Shown here: positions 45,934 to 57,100 of the stretch, piece by piece | Layout: each line of letters opens with the position of its first letter | Numbering within the stretch: position 1 is the stretch's first letter | DNA from: Adiantum capillus-veneris | Taxonomy: Eukaryota; Streptophyta; Polypodiopsida; Polypodiales; Pteridaceae | NCBI GenBank assembly: GCA_014529385.2 | Contig: CM043963.1 | Coordinates: 105,681,912 to 105,745,911 of the forward strand | Reading direction: 5' to 3' | DNA: 64,000 bases | Made by a program: the position numbers and the translations under genes | Notes under the pieces: generated by a model | Seen by the model: only the letters and a program-made list of their open reading frames with translations | Told to the model about the DNA's origin: nothing | Databases searched by the model: none

Positions 45934-46690
45934 TAGCATCACTGAGGTTAGAAGGTTTCTGGGAGCATGTGTCTTCTATGTTATTTGGATTGCACATGTA
46001 GCTGATCCTCTTTATCAGCTGCTCAGAAAGAATCAAAAGTTTAAATGGACAGAAGCACATGTAAAATCCATGAAAAAGCTAAAGGAGTTTCTCCAGTCAG
46101 CAACAACTTTGAGAAAGGTAGATTATGAGTGTCAAACGCCAGTAATTGTGACAGTAGACATCAGTCCTACAGAGTTTAGATGGGCAATAGGGCAAGATGA
46201 CAAAGAAGGACACAGGTATGTGGTAAGATTTGGAGCAAAGGTACTAAGTGCTCACCAAAGAAACTATCCACAGATAAAGAGAGAGTTATGGGGTATGGTT
46301 ACAGCCTTGAAAAGTGGGAAAGAGTACCTAATTGGTGCATATGTGGTTGTAGAAACAAATTGTCTACCACTTCTTGGGATGATTACAAGCTGCTCAACGC
46401 CAAACATTTCTATGTTGCGGTGGATTCCCTACATTAAGTCCTTAAATCCCGAGTTTAATCACATTGCCGATAAAGACAATACAGTGGCAGATATGCTATC
46501 AAGGGCAAGGTATGAAGATGAGTCACAAATGATTGATGAGGGAGATGATGTAGGCACAAAGTTCTATTCTATCTCTCATGTCAAAGGTAACAATGTCTGC
46601 ATGACTAATTCGCTTGAATTGTTCTTGAAAGATCTTTATGAAGGTGATTGGATTTCTATTGGAAGCTACTTGAGTACTCTAACAAAATAG
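45934..46690 (+). pseudogene. E4 RT connection and RNase H
   Basis: It resumes E4 with SITEVRRFLGACVFYVIWIA, ADPLYQLLRKNQKFKWTEAH and MKKLKEFL. RNase H then follows: VIVTVDISPTEFRWAIGQ, FGAKVLSAHQRNYPQIKREL, YLIGAYVVVETNCLPLL, DKDNTVADMLSRARYEDE. One catalytic Asp position reads ETN, not ETD. The frame ends at 46690 with a stop before the integrase. Confidence 0.85.
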
Positions 46691-47478
46691 GATGATTGGT
46701 CTGAACAAGAATTCAAGAGGATACGCAGGAAAGCATGCGGGTACTTTTTAAGGGATGGTGACTTGTGGAAGCATCCTAAACAAAAGGGTGCTACACCACA
46801 AAGGGTTATATGTAAAAAAAGAGACTCAAGTAAAGCTCATGCAAGAGTTTCATGAGAGTCTATGGGCTGGACACAGGGGTGTGTGGGAAACCTTCTCCAA
46901 GTTGAAAGAAAAATATTGGTGGAAGGATATGTATAAAGATGTATCTCAATTTATAGAGTCATATGTAACTTGTCAAATGTATTCAAATGTCCGACATCAT
47001 GATGGATTGCACCCTACATATCCACTAGCCATGCACTATAAATGGGTTGTGGATCTAGTCACAATGCCTTTAGGACTCTGGCAGATGAGGTACTTGGTTC
47101 TTGCACGAGAGGACCTAACTAATCAAGGCTGAAGGAAGAGCATTAAGAGCTAAAACCACGAAAGCTGTTTGCAAATTCCTTCTTGATGAGGTGATTTTCC
47201 GTTATGGTTGTGTGGAAAAGATCACTGCAGACAGAGATGAGCTGGATGCTGAAGAAGCAAGGGAGTTCTTTTCCAGATTAGGAATCAAGCTTTCTCTTAC
47301 TACAGCTTACAACCCTGAAGGCAATGGAAAGAGTGAAAGAGGGCATCCTTTTATCATCAAATATTTGGCTAAGGCTTGCAAAGGAAGAGTTGTTGAATGG
47401 CCAAAAGCGTTACCATATGCTTTATGGACTAATCGTACAACACATAGCTCAGTAACTGGTACATGCCTGCGGAGCTAA
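46691..47478 (+). pseudogene. E4 integrase zinc domain and core
   Basis: 46755-47132 gives FHESLWAGHRGVWETFSKLK, then YWWKDMYKDVSQFIESYVTC. One zinc-site Cys reads Tyr (SYVTC). VVDLVTMPLG and YLVLAREDLT follow, the first catalytic Asp region (DLT). A frame break follows. 47191-47478 has EKITADRDELDAEEAREFF (second Asp) and TTAYNPEGNGKSERGHPF (Glu), then EWPKALPYALWTNRTTHSSV. Confidence 0.85.
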
Positions 47479-48020
47479 TGTATATGGTCAAAAGTCAGTG
47501 ATGCCGATTGAAGATACAATTCCCACATGGAATGTACTACCTTGGCAAGAGGGGCTTAGCAGGGAAGGTCTCCTTGCATTGCGCATAAGGCAACTAGAGA
47601 GAAGACCTGGAGACATTGAGGCTGCAAAAGAATGACTCAAAAATGAAAGGCTGAAAAACAAGGACTACTTTGATAAGCGACATCGGCTCAGGAGCAGAGC
47701 AATTGACAAAGGTGACTGGGTTTTAGTATATGATAGTAGCTTTGATAACCAGCACACAGTCATGCGTAAGTTTTCAAAAAGATGGTTTGGACCATATGTT
47801 GTAAAGCATGTGCATGAAAATGCTACTTACAGCTTGTCTGAACTAGATGGTAGAGAAGTAAATATTCCCATTGCAGGAAAAAGGATCAAAATTTTTAAGA
47901 GAAGAGGAGACAATGATCCAGAAGATGTTGATGAGGAAGAAGAGCAAAACACAAGTGAAGATGAAGCTTTTGAATTATCCAGTGAAGAAGAAAGCAAGGA
48001 AGATGTACAAGAGGGCTAAT
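47479..48020 (+). pseudogene. E4 integrase C-terminal domain and acidic tail
   Basis: After a shift at about 47.47 kb the translation continues with PIEDTIPTWNVLPWQEGLSR, then a stop and RLKNKDYFDKRHRLRSRAID. 47762-48019 reads MRKFSKRWFGPYVVKHVHEN, ATYSLSELDGREV and GKRIKIFKRRGD, followed by a Glu/Asp-rich tail. The RWFGPYVV segment is the GPY/F integrase module. No chromodomain follows, unlike E2, E5 and E6. Confidence 0.82.
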
Positions 48021-48077
48021 ACTACAAAGAGACAATGTGGCACATACCGGAGGATGTGCAGGTTTAGAGGGGGTGGA

Positions 48078-49452
48078 TGTCGTGCTGTGACATGTACATA
48101 GTGGGAACGCATGCTACAAGAGTTATCTTGTAACTTTTTAGATACATAGTTATATTTCCTATAATGTACATATGCATATTTAAGTATAATAATATGCTTG
48201 CTATCTCGTCCTATTATTTATCTCAAGGGTAACCTATTCTTACTTTACCATCAGAAAATACTATGGGAAAAGCGTCAATAGCTCCGCCTCTTTAACTTGG
48301 GGCAAAAAAAATAACAACATTGATTCTTTATTTCTACTATCTCATTATCATCTCACACCATAGCTAGATCCTATATCTAGGGTAAACTCCAATATATATA
48401 TATTCTATGTATTTTTCTTATATATATTTTTTAAATAGCTACTAGGAGGGAATCAAATCCTAGTGGGACACTAGGTGGCATGATTTCAAAGATACACTTA
48501 TTTTAATGAATTATTGCAAGCATGATTACAAAAATTTGTCACGGAGCAATGTCATGCTTTCATATGGCATGAGGTGTTCTTTGGAATCAAATGAAAGTCT
48601 AGGTTAAGGGGACCACAGGTTGACTTTTTCTGCTGAAAATAGACCTTATTTTGATGATTTTTTTATACAAGGTTCCAATTCGAATTGGAAAATAATTTTA
48701 AAATAAAAGTCGTAGCTAATGAGATGAATTTTCTGCTCATATTTTTACTTTTTAATTTGGAGCCACGATTGAGGAGATATGATGAAAATACTAGACCCCA
48801 ATCTGCCCACATCATGCAGGGACAGCTCATTTCAAGCTTTTCCAGTTTCTGTTCACACTGGCTCTTCTCTTCTTGTGTAAACCCTTGGGGATTCCCTTCA
48901 CTTATAAAAGGGGACCTCTTATTCCTTGAAAACCACTCAAGCATTCAAGCCATTGATGAGAGGAATTCACGAGGGAGTGAGTAGTAATGCCAAATTGTAC
49001 TTAGCCATTAACATAAGCCTAAGCCTACACTTTCTCCTAAAGGAAGACTAGCCTTTCTTGCAAGCTAAACTTGGAAGATCAACTCTAATCAAAGAAGGTC
49101 TTGCACTTGGTGTATCAATCAAAGTTGAATTCTCCACTCTTCTTCTCTCTCCATCAATAATGGTGTCGAAGGGTTTGTCAAGTAAGATATGTTCTACATT
49201 GATGTTTTCTTGATTTCTTGTTGTTTTCTTTTTCATCTCTAATCCAACATATATATATATCTAATCTCATCTCCTTAACCAAAAACTATCTCTCTCACTC
49301 TTAGTAATTCATCCTCTCTACAAATTTTAGGTTCTCCTTGCTACAGGTACATCTCTCCCCGCAGTATCCTTATTGCCTACGGGCAAGAATAGGGCTTGGG
49401 AGGGAAACTCTCCTCTCCATTCTTCCCTTCTCTTCTCTCATATCTACATTTT
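48078..49452 (+). repeat. Putative E4 3' LTR
   Basis: A purine-rich tract (TTTAGAGGGGGTGGA) ends at 48077 and is followed by TGTCGTGCTGTG, a plausible LTR start. A TATA box (48903-48909) and downstream sequence to TTTTGCA (about 49452) fit a U3-R-U5 arrangement. There is no second copy to confirm the ends. Confidence 0.5.
48903..48909 (+). promoter_or_regulatory. TATA box in putative E4 LTR
   Basis: TATAAAA in CACTTATAAAAGGGGACC, a strong plant TATA box on the E4 strand. The predicted start is near 48935. Confidence 0.6.
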
Positions 49453-49474
49453 GCACATACTAGAGTTATCCTAG

Positions 49475-49693
49475 ATGAATAATCCACATGATGATAATTT
49501 CTATCGCTTTCCCTCTGTACAATCTATTAGAATTAACGTATGGATTCGCCGTAAAATACACTTTCAACAACGTATAGTGTTTCTCTTTGGCCCAGAAAGG
49601 CTCAATGAAATACTTCTATCACCGGATCCCATTATCCTACCTCTCATAGACTATAAATTTTCTTTTGACGTAAGCGTAGTTATCTTGCTATGA
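49475..49693 (+). CDS. Mini-ORF 1 of a paralogous pair, unknown
   Basis: 72 codons from ATG 49475. The C-terminal half (KIHFQQRIVFLFGPERLNEI, then PIILPLIDYKFSFDVSVVI) aligns with the next ORF (KLQFQRTIRSLFGQPRLNDI, PFILPMIRYDHSLDVFIFV). Resemblance at the protein level, with the same frame kept open twice, suggests a duplicated coding segment. I recognise no family. It could be part of an unrecognised element protein. Confidence 0.35.
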   Translation: MNNPHDDNFYRFPSVQSIRINVWIRRKIHFQQRIVFLFGPERLNEILLSPDPIILPLIDYKFSFDVSVVILL

Positions 49694-49749
49694 ACCATGA
49701 GGATTTGTATACATAATTAATCCCAATCACTAGACAAAAAATATATATT

Positions 49750-49902
49750 ATGGTAAGCAAAAAACTACAATTCCAAAGAACAATTCGTAGCCTATTTGGT
49801 CAGCCAAGATTGAATGACATTAACTCATCTATTAACCCTTTCATATTACCCATGATACGATATGACCATAGCCTTGATGTTTTCATCTTTGTGTTGTTTT
49901 GA
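49750..49902 (+). CDS. Mini-ORF 2 of a paralogous pair, unknown
   Basis: 50 residues from ATG 49750 to TGA 49900-49902, starting MVSKKLQFQRTIRSLFGQPR. It is homologous to the downstream half of the ORF at 49475-49693, starting about 205 bp after the matching part. Coding status is unproven. Confidence 0.35.
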   Translation: MVSKKLQFQRTIRSLFGQPRLNDINSSINPFILPMIRYDHSLDVFIFVLF

Positions 49903-50417
49903 CATTCTCTTTTGTGTTCTTTCTTTGTGTGTGTGAGTGCAAGAGAGAAAGAGTGGAGCTTCTTTGATTGCACTTCTTTCCAAACCCTAGTCTTCATGGC
50001 ATCTATGGTTTAACTCCTTCATATAGTTTTTTTTGGGTTCTCTCACAAACTCTCACAGCCATAAGCCCGGTGCTTTCTTGGAAAGACCACAAATTTTTTG
50101 ACAATGGACAACCAGTCTTTCTCTGTAACATCCATAAAGTGTGGGTTCTCAACCCCGTCCAGGCTGAGGTTGTAGACTTCATGGAAGTCTTGTCTTGATA
50201 TGCAAAGTTTTGTATGCTAGATTCTAGTAAATGGAGGTGGATTCCACCTAAAATATACATATAAAACTAGTTTTAGAATTAAATGACCCATCAAAATAAC
50301 ATTTTTAATCATCATTTCACCACAAGAAGTAGCTAATAATAGATAAAATCTCCTAAGAGGAAGGATTTTTGCACCAATAACAAATCCTAATGCTAAAACA
50401 AGACTCTCGGTGTGTAG

Positions 50418-50420
<3 letters not shown>

Positions 50421-50481
<61 letters not shown>
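50421..50481 (+). repeat. (TG)n microsatellite 1
   Basis: About 30 perfect TG units. Confidence 0.95.
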
Positions 50482-50482
<1 letters not shown>

Positions 50483-50691
50483 CATATCTATGTCCATGGA
50501 TATGCATCATGGAACAAAATGAAACTGAAAAAGAAACATACATATGGTCACGGTTGGGTCGTGAAGGTATCGGGACATGAAGCACCTTGTAATGGTGAAG
50601 GTAAGAAAGCAAGCAAAACATGTTCAATCAAAGGTGGCAAGCTTGAGACTAAGCTACCCTGTTTCAAACATGCAATACTTTCAGCTGTGCA

Positions 50692-50704
50692 TGTGTGTGT
50701 GTGT

Positions 50705-50767
<63 letters not shown>
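50692..50767 (+). repeat. (TG)n microsatellite 2
   Basis: About 37 units, with one A interruption near 50709, lying 210 bp after the first. Alternating purine-pyrimidine tracts like these can adopt Z-DNA. Confidence 0.95.
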
Positions 50768-50768
<1 letters not shown>

Positions 50769-51588
50769 CATAGAAAGAGAGAGAGGGATGGCAGATATTG
50801 ACCACCTTGCCTCAGAGAGCGAGAGAGAACCTGAGGGACATGTTGCCGTGCTGCTGCATGCCCTGATGCTATTGCTTCTTGCTTGAGATGAAGAGAAGCT
50901 ACATGAATGCACTCGGTGTGCTCAACACCCACGCAAATACGAGCTTCTGGGACCTCTCTCGCATGTACGAGCTTTGGTGTTTTTTTTTAGTATTTTTTGA
51001 ATCCAAAAATTTCAAAGGCACTAACAGCTAATGACATAGTTATTAAGTGGGTATTAAAAAAGAGCTTTCAACCCATAAAAGTGTACCACCTAGTCATGCT
51101 TCCACCCTGCCTTTACCCCAACAAACTCCCACTTAAAGGTGATGCAATGCTTACTGAGTGATACTAGCTAAACTACTAGTATTTCAAGTAAATTGGTGAG
51201 AGACTCTCTCAACCTACATCCACTATCTTGCTCAATCAGTCTACATCCAACCATATCAGCTCTAGTGGAAGGAGAGCATTGCATATCCAAGCTAGAGCCT
51301 ATATGAAAATCTCATAGACAACTGTGTATGGTCTGCATAGCTCCACAATGCATCATGCTAGTGTCATCATTGTACAACTAACAATCCCTATTGCAAATGC
51401 TCCGACTATAGCTGCTACATCGGACCTCATAGGTCGTACATGAAAGAAATTTTTGAGGAGATCATGCCGCTCCATGTGCATGTATACCAAGAGCCCCCTA
51501 CTAACTATGAGGTTGGGGTTTCATTTGCAATGTAATTCTTTTATGAGAAATGGCATAGTAAAGTAGACAATTGTGAGCGCCAGGTGGC

Positions 51589-52020
51589 ATGGGCAATTTA
51601 AGTAGAATTGGTGATGGAGAGGGTGCAAAAGGACAAGGAAGGTTGGGAGAAGAAATTGAAAGGTCCCTAAACTTGATGTTTGTGAATGCTAGCATGTCAC
51701 AAGGAGTTGCCAGCATGTACAAGGGGCTCCTTGATGGAAATGATAAAATGGTAGGTGTGTGTCGCATAGGACAACCGATGCAGTAGGAAATGTTTGAGTG
51801 GACTAAGACACACATGTCAAGGGTCTACAATACATGTGAGGAGGCAAATCAAGTAGAAAAGGATACTTTACTTCAGCTACTGGTGACACATGAGAACATG
51901 CTCCACTCAGATGGTGTGAATGGCATAGTAATTGGCCTTAGAGAGGACATATGGTGGTGCATAAAGCAATTATAGGAGTTGAGAAAATTAGATAACCTTG
52001 ACGTGGGGGAGACTCTTTAA
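51589..52020 (+). pseudogene. Unidentified broken coding unit
   Basis: One frame runs from ATG 51589 to about 52018 with only three stops (51784, 51973 and about 52018). It reads GNLSRIGDGEGAKGQGRLGE, ASMYKGLLDGNDKMVGVC, then EMFEWTKTHMSRVYNTCEEA, QLLVTHENMLHSDGVNG and GLREDIWWCIKQL, then ELRKLDNLDVGETL. Composition is protein-like, and coherence across the stops suggests a decayed gene or element ORF. I do not recognise a domain. Confidence 0.35.
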
Positions 52021-52049
52021 TGCATGATCGCCAAATGTGATAGAAAGAG

Positions 52050-52515
52050 AACCAGGTATTTGTAGCTGATAATATATAATGCTTAAAAGCTTCCAAGCTT
52101 TGTGTTTCACTTGTCTAGTGGACCCTAGGTACCCCACCCTTATAGCTTTAAAGCACAATAGTAACCCTCACCCTCACTTTAGAGCATCATTATTTCATAC
52201 ACTAAAGCTTTAAAGCTTTAGTGTCAAGCACTCTCATAGATTTCAAGCAATAATACCCTACATTCTCACAGCTTTAAAGCATGTAACCAGTTATTTGTAG
52301 CTCATAATATATAATTCTTCAAAGATTTCAAATTTTTTGTCGTGCTTGTATAGTGGACCCAAAGTACCTCCACCCTTACAGATTTAAAGCACAACAGTAC
52401 CCCTCACCCTCAAAACTTAAGAGCATCAGTATGTCATAGCTTTAAAGATTAAGTATCAGGGACTCTCACAAATTTCAAGCAACAATACCTTGTACTCTCA
52501 CAGCTTTAAAATACC
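52050..52515 (+). repeat. About 235-bp tandem duplication with CTTTAAAGC boxes
   Basis: ACCAGGTATTTGTAGCTGAT at 52051 and ACCAGTTATTTGTAGCTCAT at 52286 start two diverged units. Both contain AATATATAAT, TAGTGGACCC, CAGCTTTAAAGCA, CCCTCACCCTC and ACTCTCACA in the same order. The palindrome GCTTTAAAGC recurs several times. Confidence 0.8.
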
Positions 52516-54149
52516 ATTCTTGGGTTGTGAGAGTACTTGGTGGTCATATAAGGGCAACCCTAAGTGGTGGAAAGCAGTGAAAGGTATGACCTCGCACTAT
52601 TTTTTATGCTTCAAAGGAGTGTTAAGTTGTTCACTTTCAATGCCTAAATCACACGTGCGCTTTAAAAAGTTGATCTTTTTCTTTGTGATTTGTAGTTGAG
52701 CCCTTCATCACAGTGGCTAAGAGAGAGCTAAACACACCGTTCGGTAACCACAATTGCTTGTCACAAAAGTTGGAGGGTGAAAAGAAGCATTATTTGGCCC
52801 AGAACTTATTCTCTTGCACAAGGAAAGAGGTTCCATGGCTTAAATGTGGTATGTGGATGTAGGAAAATAGCTAAGCTTGCACCACTTTCTTTATATTATT
52901 TACGCTGATTTTTTAGGATAATCAGTTTGGTGTAGTTATTGGTTTCTTACGCTTGCAGAAAACCTCCTATTGTCTTGGTAGACTTGTTCAATATTAGAAC
53001 CCCCCAAAGTATGATAGAGACTGAGGAGCACTTGTATAGCACATTGAACAGCATTCTCGTGCCAAATAGTAGGTGTTTCTTCCAATCATGTGTCAAGGAA
53101 TAGGGTTATTGAGCTTCAATAAAGAGTTTTAATATCTATATAAGGTAGGTTTAGTGAAGTGTTTTTTATTGAAGATGTTCGAGTAGGACCCATTCAAAAT
53201 CTGGAAGAGCAGCCCATTGGTGAAGCAAAAACTCTTATATCAAAGCCAGTTGTAGCTGAGATGCAAGGGTAGCAGGTGCTCGAGTCTACGTTAGATGACA
53301 ATGCATAGGGCAACATGTCAAAGGATGTCTAAGCCCCCCTTCCTTTAGCGTCTTCCCCCTGAAACCCAATTTTGCATCACTAAAGTTGAGCTCTGTAATA
53401 ATGGGTGCAAAAAATTCGGCGTCATGAAACCTTGTGTTTTGTAGCAAAGATTTACTAATATGAAGTCCATGGATTTTAAAACTTTTTTGCATCTGGTGTG
53501 CATCCAAACTTTTGCTTCTTCATGTGTTTCTAAATAATATGTTTGCTTTGGGCCATGTAGCTGAAGTTTAAGTAATGGATCTAATTCCCTATGTATGTGG
53601 GAAGTGTACATAGTAGTATACATTGTGCAGTGAGAAAGTTAAGGCAAAGTGAAAATTTAATAGGATGTACTAGATCTATAGGGCACACCTTTTTTGGAAT
53701 GCTCAAAGTAAACTTCAACCATAATCCCTAGTGGGGATGTGATTGTGCCAGAGTGGACATGGGGAGGAGAAGGCCAGTATCTGAAGGGGATTGGAGAGCA
53801 CCACAGACGGAGAGTGAGAGAGAGAAGGAGACACACGACACAGATATGGGTGGGGAGACTCAAAGAGTGAGTAGCACCCTATACACTTATGCTATGTATA
53901 AGGTATACAAGTCAGTGGGCGCCTAGACTCTGGGCAGCCGGGCAAGGCACAAGCGCCTATACCCCAACAACCTCCCACTTAAAGGCGACTGTGCCTTTAA
54001 GCAAGAGAACCTAGTCTAAAGACTACAAAAGGCAAGAGAAAATCTCTCTCAACCCATACCCACTGGCTGGCTGTGATTGTGTGCATCCGGCTGTCCTACT
54101 CCCGTGTAATTCCATACACCACCACATGTACCACACATGTAGTGCAAGT
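52516..54149. other. Non-coding stretch, no gene recognised
   Basis: No coherent frame, LTR or RNA gene is seen. Small minus-strand frames at 53286-53863 have no motif. Just before the LTR-A match, 53900-54150 shows a GGCGCCTAGAC-type, GC-richer patch that I cannot assign. Confidence 0.45.
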
Positions 54150-57100
54150 ATGTACGCAATACCTCGCTCGTCCCTAATTACCCATTTTTATCCCACATAG
54201 TCCTAGCATTTAACATAAAATTTTTAAATCAACGTCCGGCCATCTGACCCTCCGGATCCGCCCACCCACCGAACCATTTCATGAAAATCCCTTCCCGAGG
54301 TAGTACTTAACTACTACAAAATCAAGAAGACAGCAATCTATCAGTCATCATCAGACAACAAGCAACATGCAATCTCTTGCATACCCTCGTTCCAAGAAAT
54401 TCATCTGGTTGTTCCCACTAGACCTGTATTTAGAAACTTTTAAATTCATTTCCTTTCTTTTATCTTCTATAATTAGCTTGTAACTAGTTTCCTAACTAAT
54501 CATGCAACACATTTAGTTTCAACCAATTCATCTTGCCTCCCCATTCAGGACCAAGATAACCAGTTAGAAGCCATCAAAATGGTAGCACCTTCACAATATT
54601 TCCCAGAATTAAGTGTTTGGGAAAGGCTCATCAAGTAATTTAATCATTCCTTCCTAAACATTTTATTTCGAGAGGTATAGCACTATCTGGTAACAGATGC
54701 ACAGGATAGCCCCTTTATTCCTAGCCTTTCCAGTTCCTTTTTAAGCAACCAAGTCGAACAAATTTTCTTAATTAAATTCACATCATCCTCCCTAAGTATG
54801 ACCTTCTCATCCAACTATTGGCATCAGGCCATACCCGGATTATGGCCGTTTTCCAATAAGAAACCGCGGGTAGCACTTTACCTGGACGGGCAAAAATAAA
54901 ACAAACCCATTCATCCCTTATCCCTCGGGCATGAATGACTTAGGTACAACAACTTGCTGGTTACGCTACCCTAGCCGAAAAGGGCCAATCTCTGTCAAGT
55001 TTCCCAGGAGAATCCTCTCAATGGGCCGGCCTTTCAATCAAATTGACCCCAAGAAGATCCATCTTGGTTTCCGGTCAATTCGAGACAATCTTCAAAACTC
55101 CTAGTTAAATCTATGTTTTGCAATGGGCTATCCCTATCACCTCTCAAGATTCTTTTTTAACTCCTAGTTGGTAATTTCCAGGTTCATTCATTTATCAACC
55201 TTAATTCCTACTTTCATTAATTATCTACCAGCCAAGTTTATTTAGAAAATACAAGCGAGTTTTTTGCCACAGACATTTGATGGTTAATGTCTCTTCGGAA
55301 ATTCCAACTTTTTAAGTTCAATTCCCGTTTTGTACCAATTCCCAGGTTTTTACAATCCTTTGCCATCCATGGGACATCTCCTTGGAAGCTTGTAGAGTTT
55401 TCGGTTCAAACAACACGGAGATCAATTCCGCGAAGTTATCCCCTATCTCCCTCATTCCGTATTTGCAAACAAACTTGAAATTGACAACTTTAGAAATACT
55501 CTTCAATACCAAAAAATGAACTACTTCTATCGGGTTTATACAACTACTCTTTTCTTATGGTGCCTAGCTTTCCATTTTAGGAAGCTAGAAGGTTGTCTTA
55601 TAATTTATGAGTCTTCGAGCTTTCCATTAAAGCTCGCTTTGGGAATAAAATGGGAATCTAGAGCTTTCCATTAAAGCTTGGAAAGAGAGGATTATAACCA
55701 TACATTCTTCCTACCATAAAGAGACATGCAAACCCTAAGCTTGATTACCAGAATGAGACAAGGTTTCCATGGAAGCTTAACTCTAATCACACATGGTCAC
55801 CATGGAAGCTTAACCCTAAATTGCAAGATTGTCTTTCAAAGATTTTCCTAAGTGAAAAGTTACCATTAAAGCTTAGCTTAAGAGTGCAAACCTACCTTTG
55901 AAGATTAACTTAATGATGCATGAATACTCTTAGCAACTTAACCCTAATTGCGAGGTTACCATTAAAGCTTAAACCTAAAAATACAAGGTAGTCACTAAAG
56001 CTTACACCTAAGTGCAAAGTTACCATTAAAGCTTAGCTTACGAGTGCAAATCTACCTTTGAAGCGTAACTTTATGATGCATAGATTCTCTTATCACTTGA
56101 CCCTAATTGCGAGGTTTTCATTAAAGCTTAAACCTAAAATACAAGGTGGTCACTAAAGCTTACACCTAAGTGCAAAGTTACCATTAAAGCTTAGCTCACG
56201 AGTGCAAATCTACCTTTAAAGCTTAACTTTATGATGCATAGATACTATTATCACTTAACCCTAATTGCGAGGTTTCTATTAAAGTTTAAACCTAAAGTAC
56301 AAGGTAGTCACTAAAGCTTACACCTAAGTGAAAAGTTACCATTAAAGCTGAGCTTACAAGTACAAATATACCCTTGAAACTTAACTTAATGATGCATAGA
56401 TACTCTTAGCACTTAACCCTAATTTCAAGGTTTCCATTAAAGCTTAATCTTAAAATACAAGGTAGTCACTAAAGTTTACACCTAAGTGCAAAGTTACCAT
56501 TAAAGCTTAGCTTACGAGTGCAAATCTACCTTTGAAGCTTAACTTAATGATGTATAACTACCATTAATACTTAACCCTAATTCCAAGGTTACCATTAAAG
56601 CTTAAACCTAAAATGATGCACATAAACCTTCCTAATATTAAAACACATGGATTAATTAATCCTACTAGAAATAAAGATTACCTCTTCTAAACAAGACGGG
56701 AGTGGGTTTGAAATCCTTCTTGAAGAGATGTGAAGCTCAAGGATGAAGGAAAGGGATTTAGGATGAAGAGAAAGGAGAGAGGAGCTTCTTCACAAAACCC
56801 TCAAGGGTTTGGCCTTCAAGAGAGGGAGAGAGAAAGAGCAAGGTTTAATGGAAACCTTGATTTACTTAAGCATAATCTTGAGCATGGCAAGTATGCAAGT
56901 AGCTTAGCAATATGTGTAAAATTACAAAGGAGAGGGGGTGCTTATATAGGAAATGGTGGGTATTCTCTTCTCAATTCCTATTGGATCCCAATTCTCTTCT
57001 CAAATCCTATTGGACCCTAATTCTCTTTCCAATTGCTATTGGACCACAATTCTCTTCTCAATTGCTATTGGACCCCAATTCTCTTCTCAATTGCTATTGG

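Larger units (their letters stand above)
33996..49452 (+). mobile_element. E4: fungal-type Ty3/gypsy element split by E5
   Basis: Plus-strand gag (33996), zinc knuckle, protease, RT to 37367, then 8561 bp of E5. The reading continues at 45934 with the RT connection, RNase H, integrase and an acidic tail to about 48020. A purine tract (GAGGGGGTGGA) and a putative 3' LTR from 48078 follow. The protein wording (IDHGSEINIMS, GDLYSGYDQF, DDLPIKGCE, TADRDELDAEEAREFF, VYDSSFDNQHT) differs from E1-E3, E5 and E6. From memory it resembles gypsy elements common in fungal genomes. Numerous stops make it defective. Confidence 0.85.
49903..51588. other. Non-coding stretch with two GT microsatellites
   Basis: Apart from the (TG)n tracts at 50421-50481 and 50692-50767 and a GA-rich patch at 50775, I see no gene. 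Long Cys-Val or Thr-His frames here are microsatellite translations. A GAGAG-rich segment near 50815-50890 stays open but has no motif. Confidence 0.55.

Noticed and set aside
50390-50932. Several Cys-Val and Thr-His rich frames on both strands
   Set aside because: They translate the (TG)n/(CA)n microsatellites. No coding signal lies outside the repeats.
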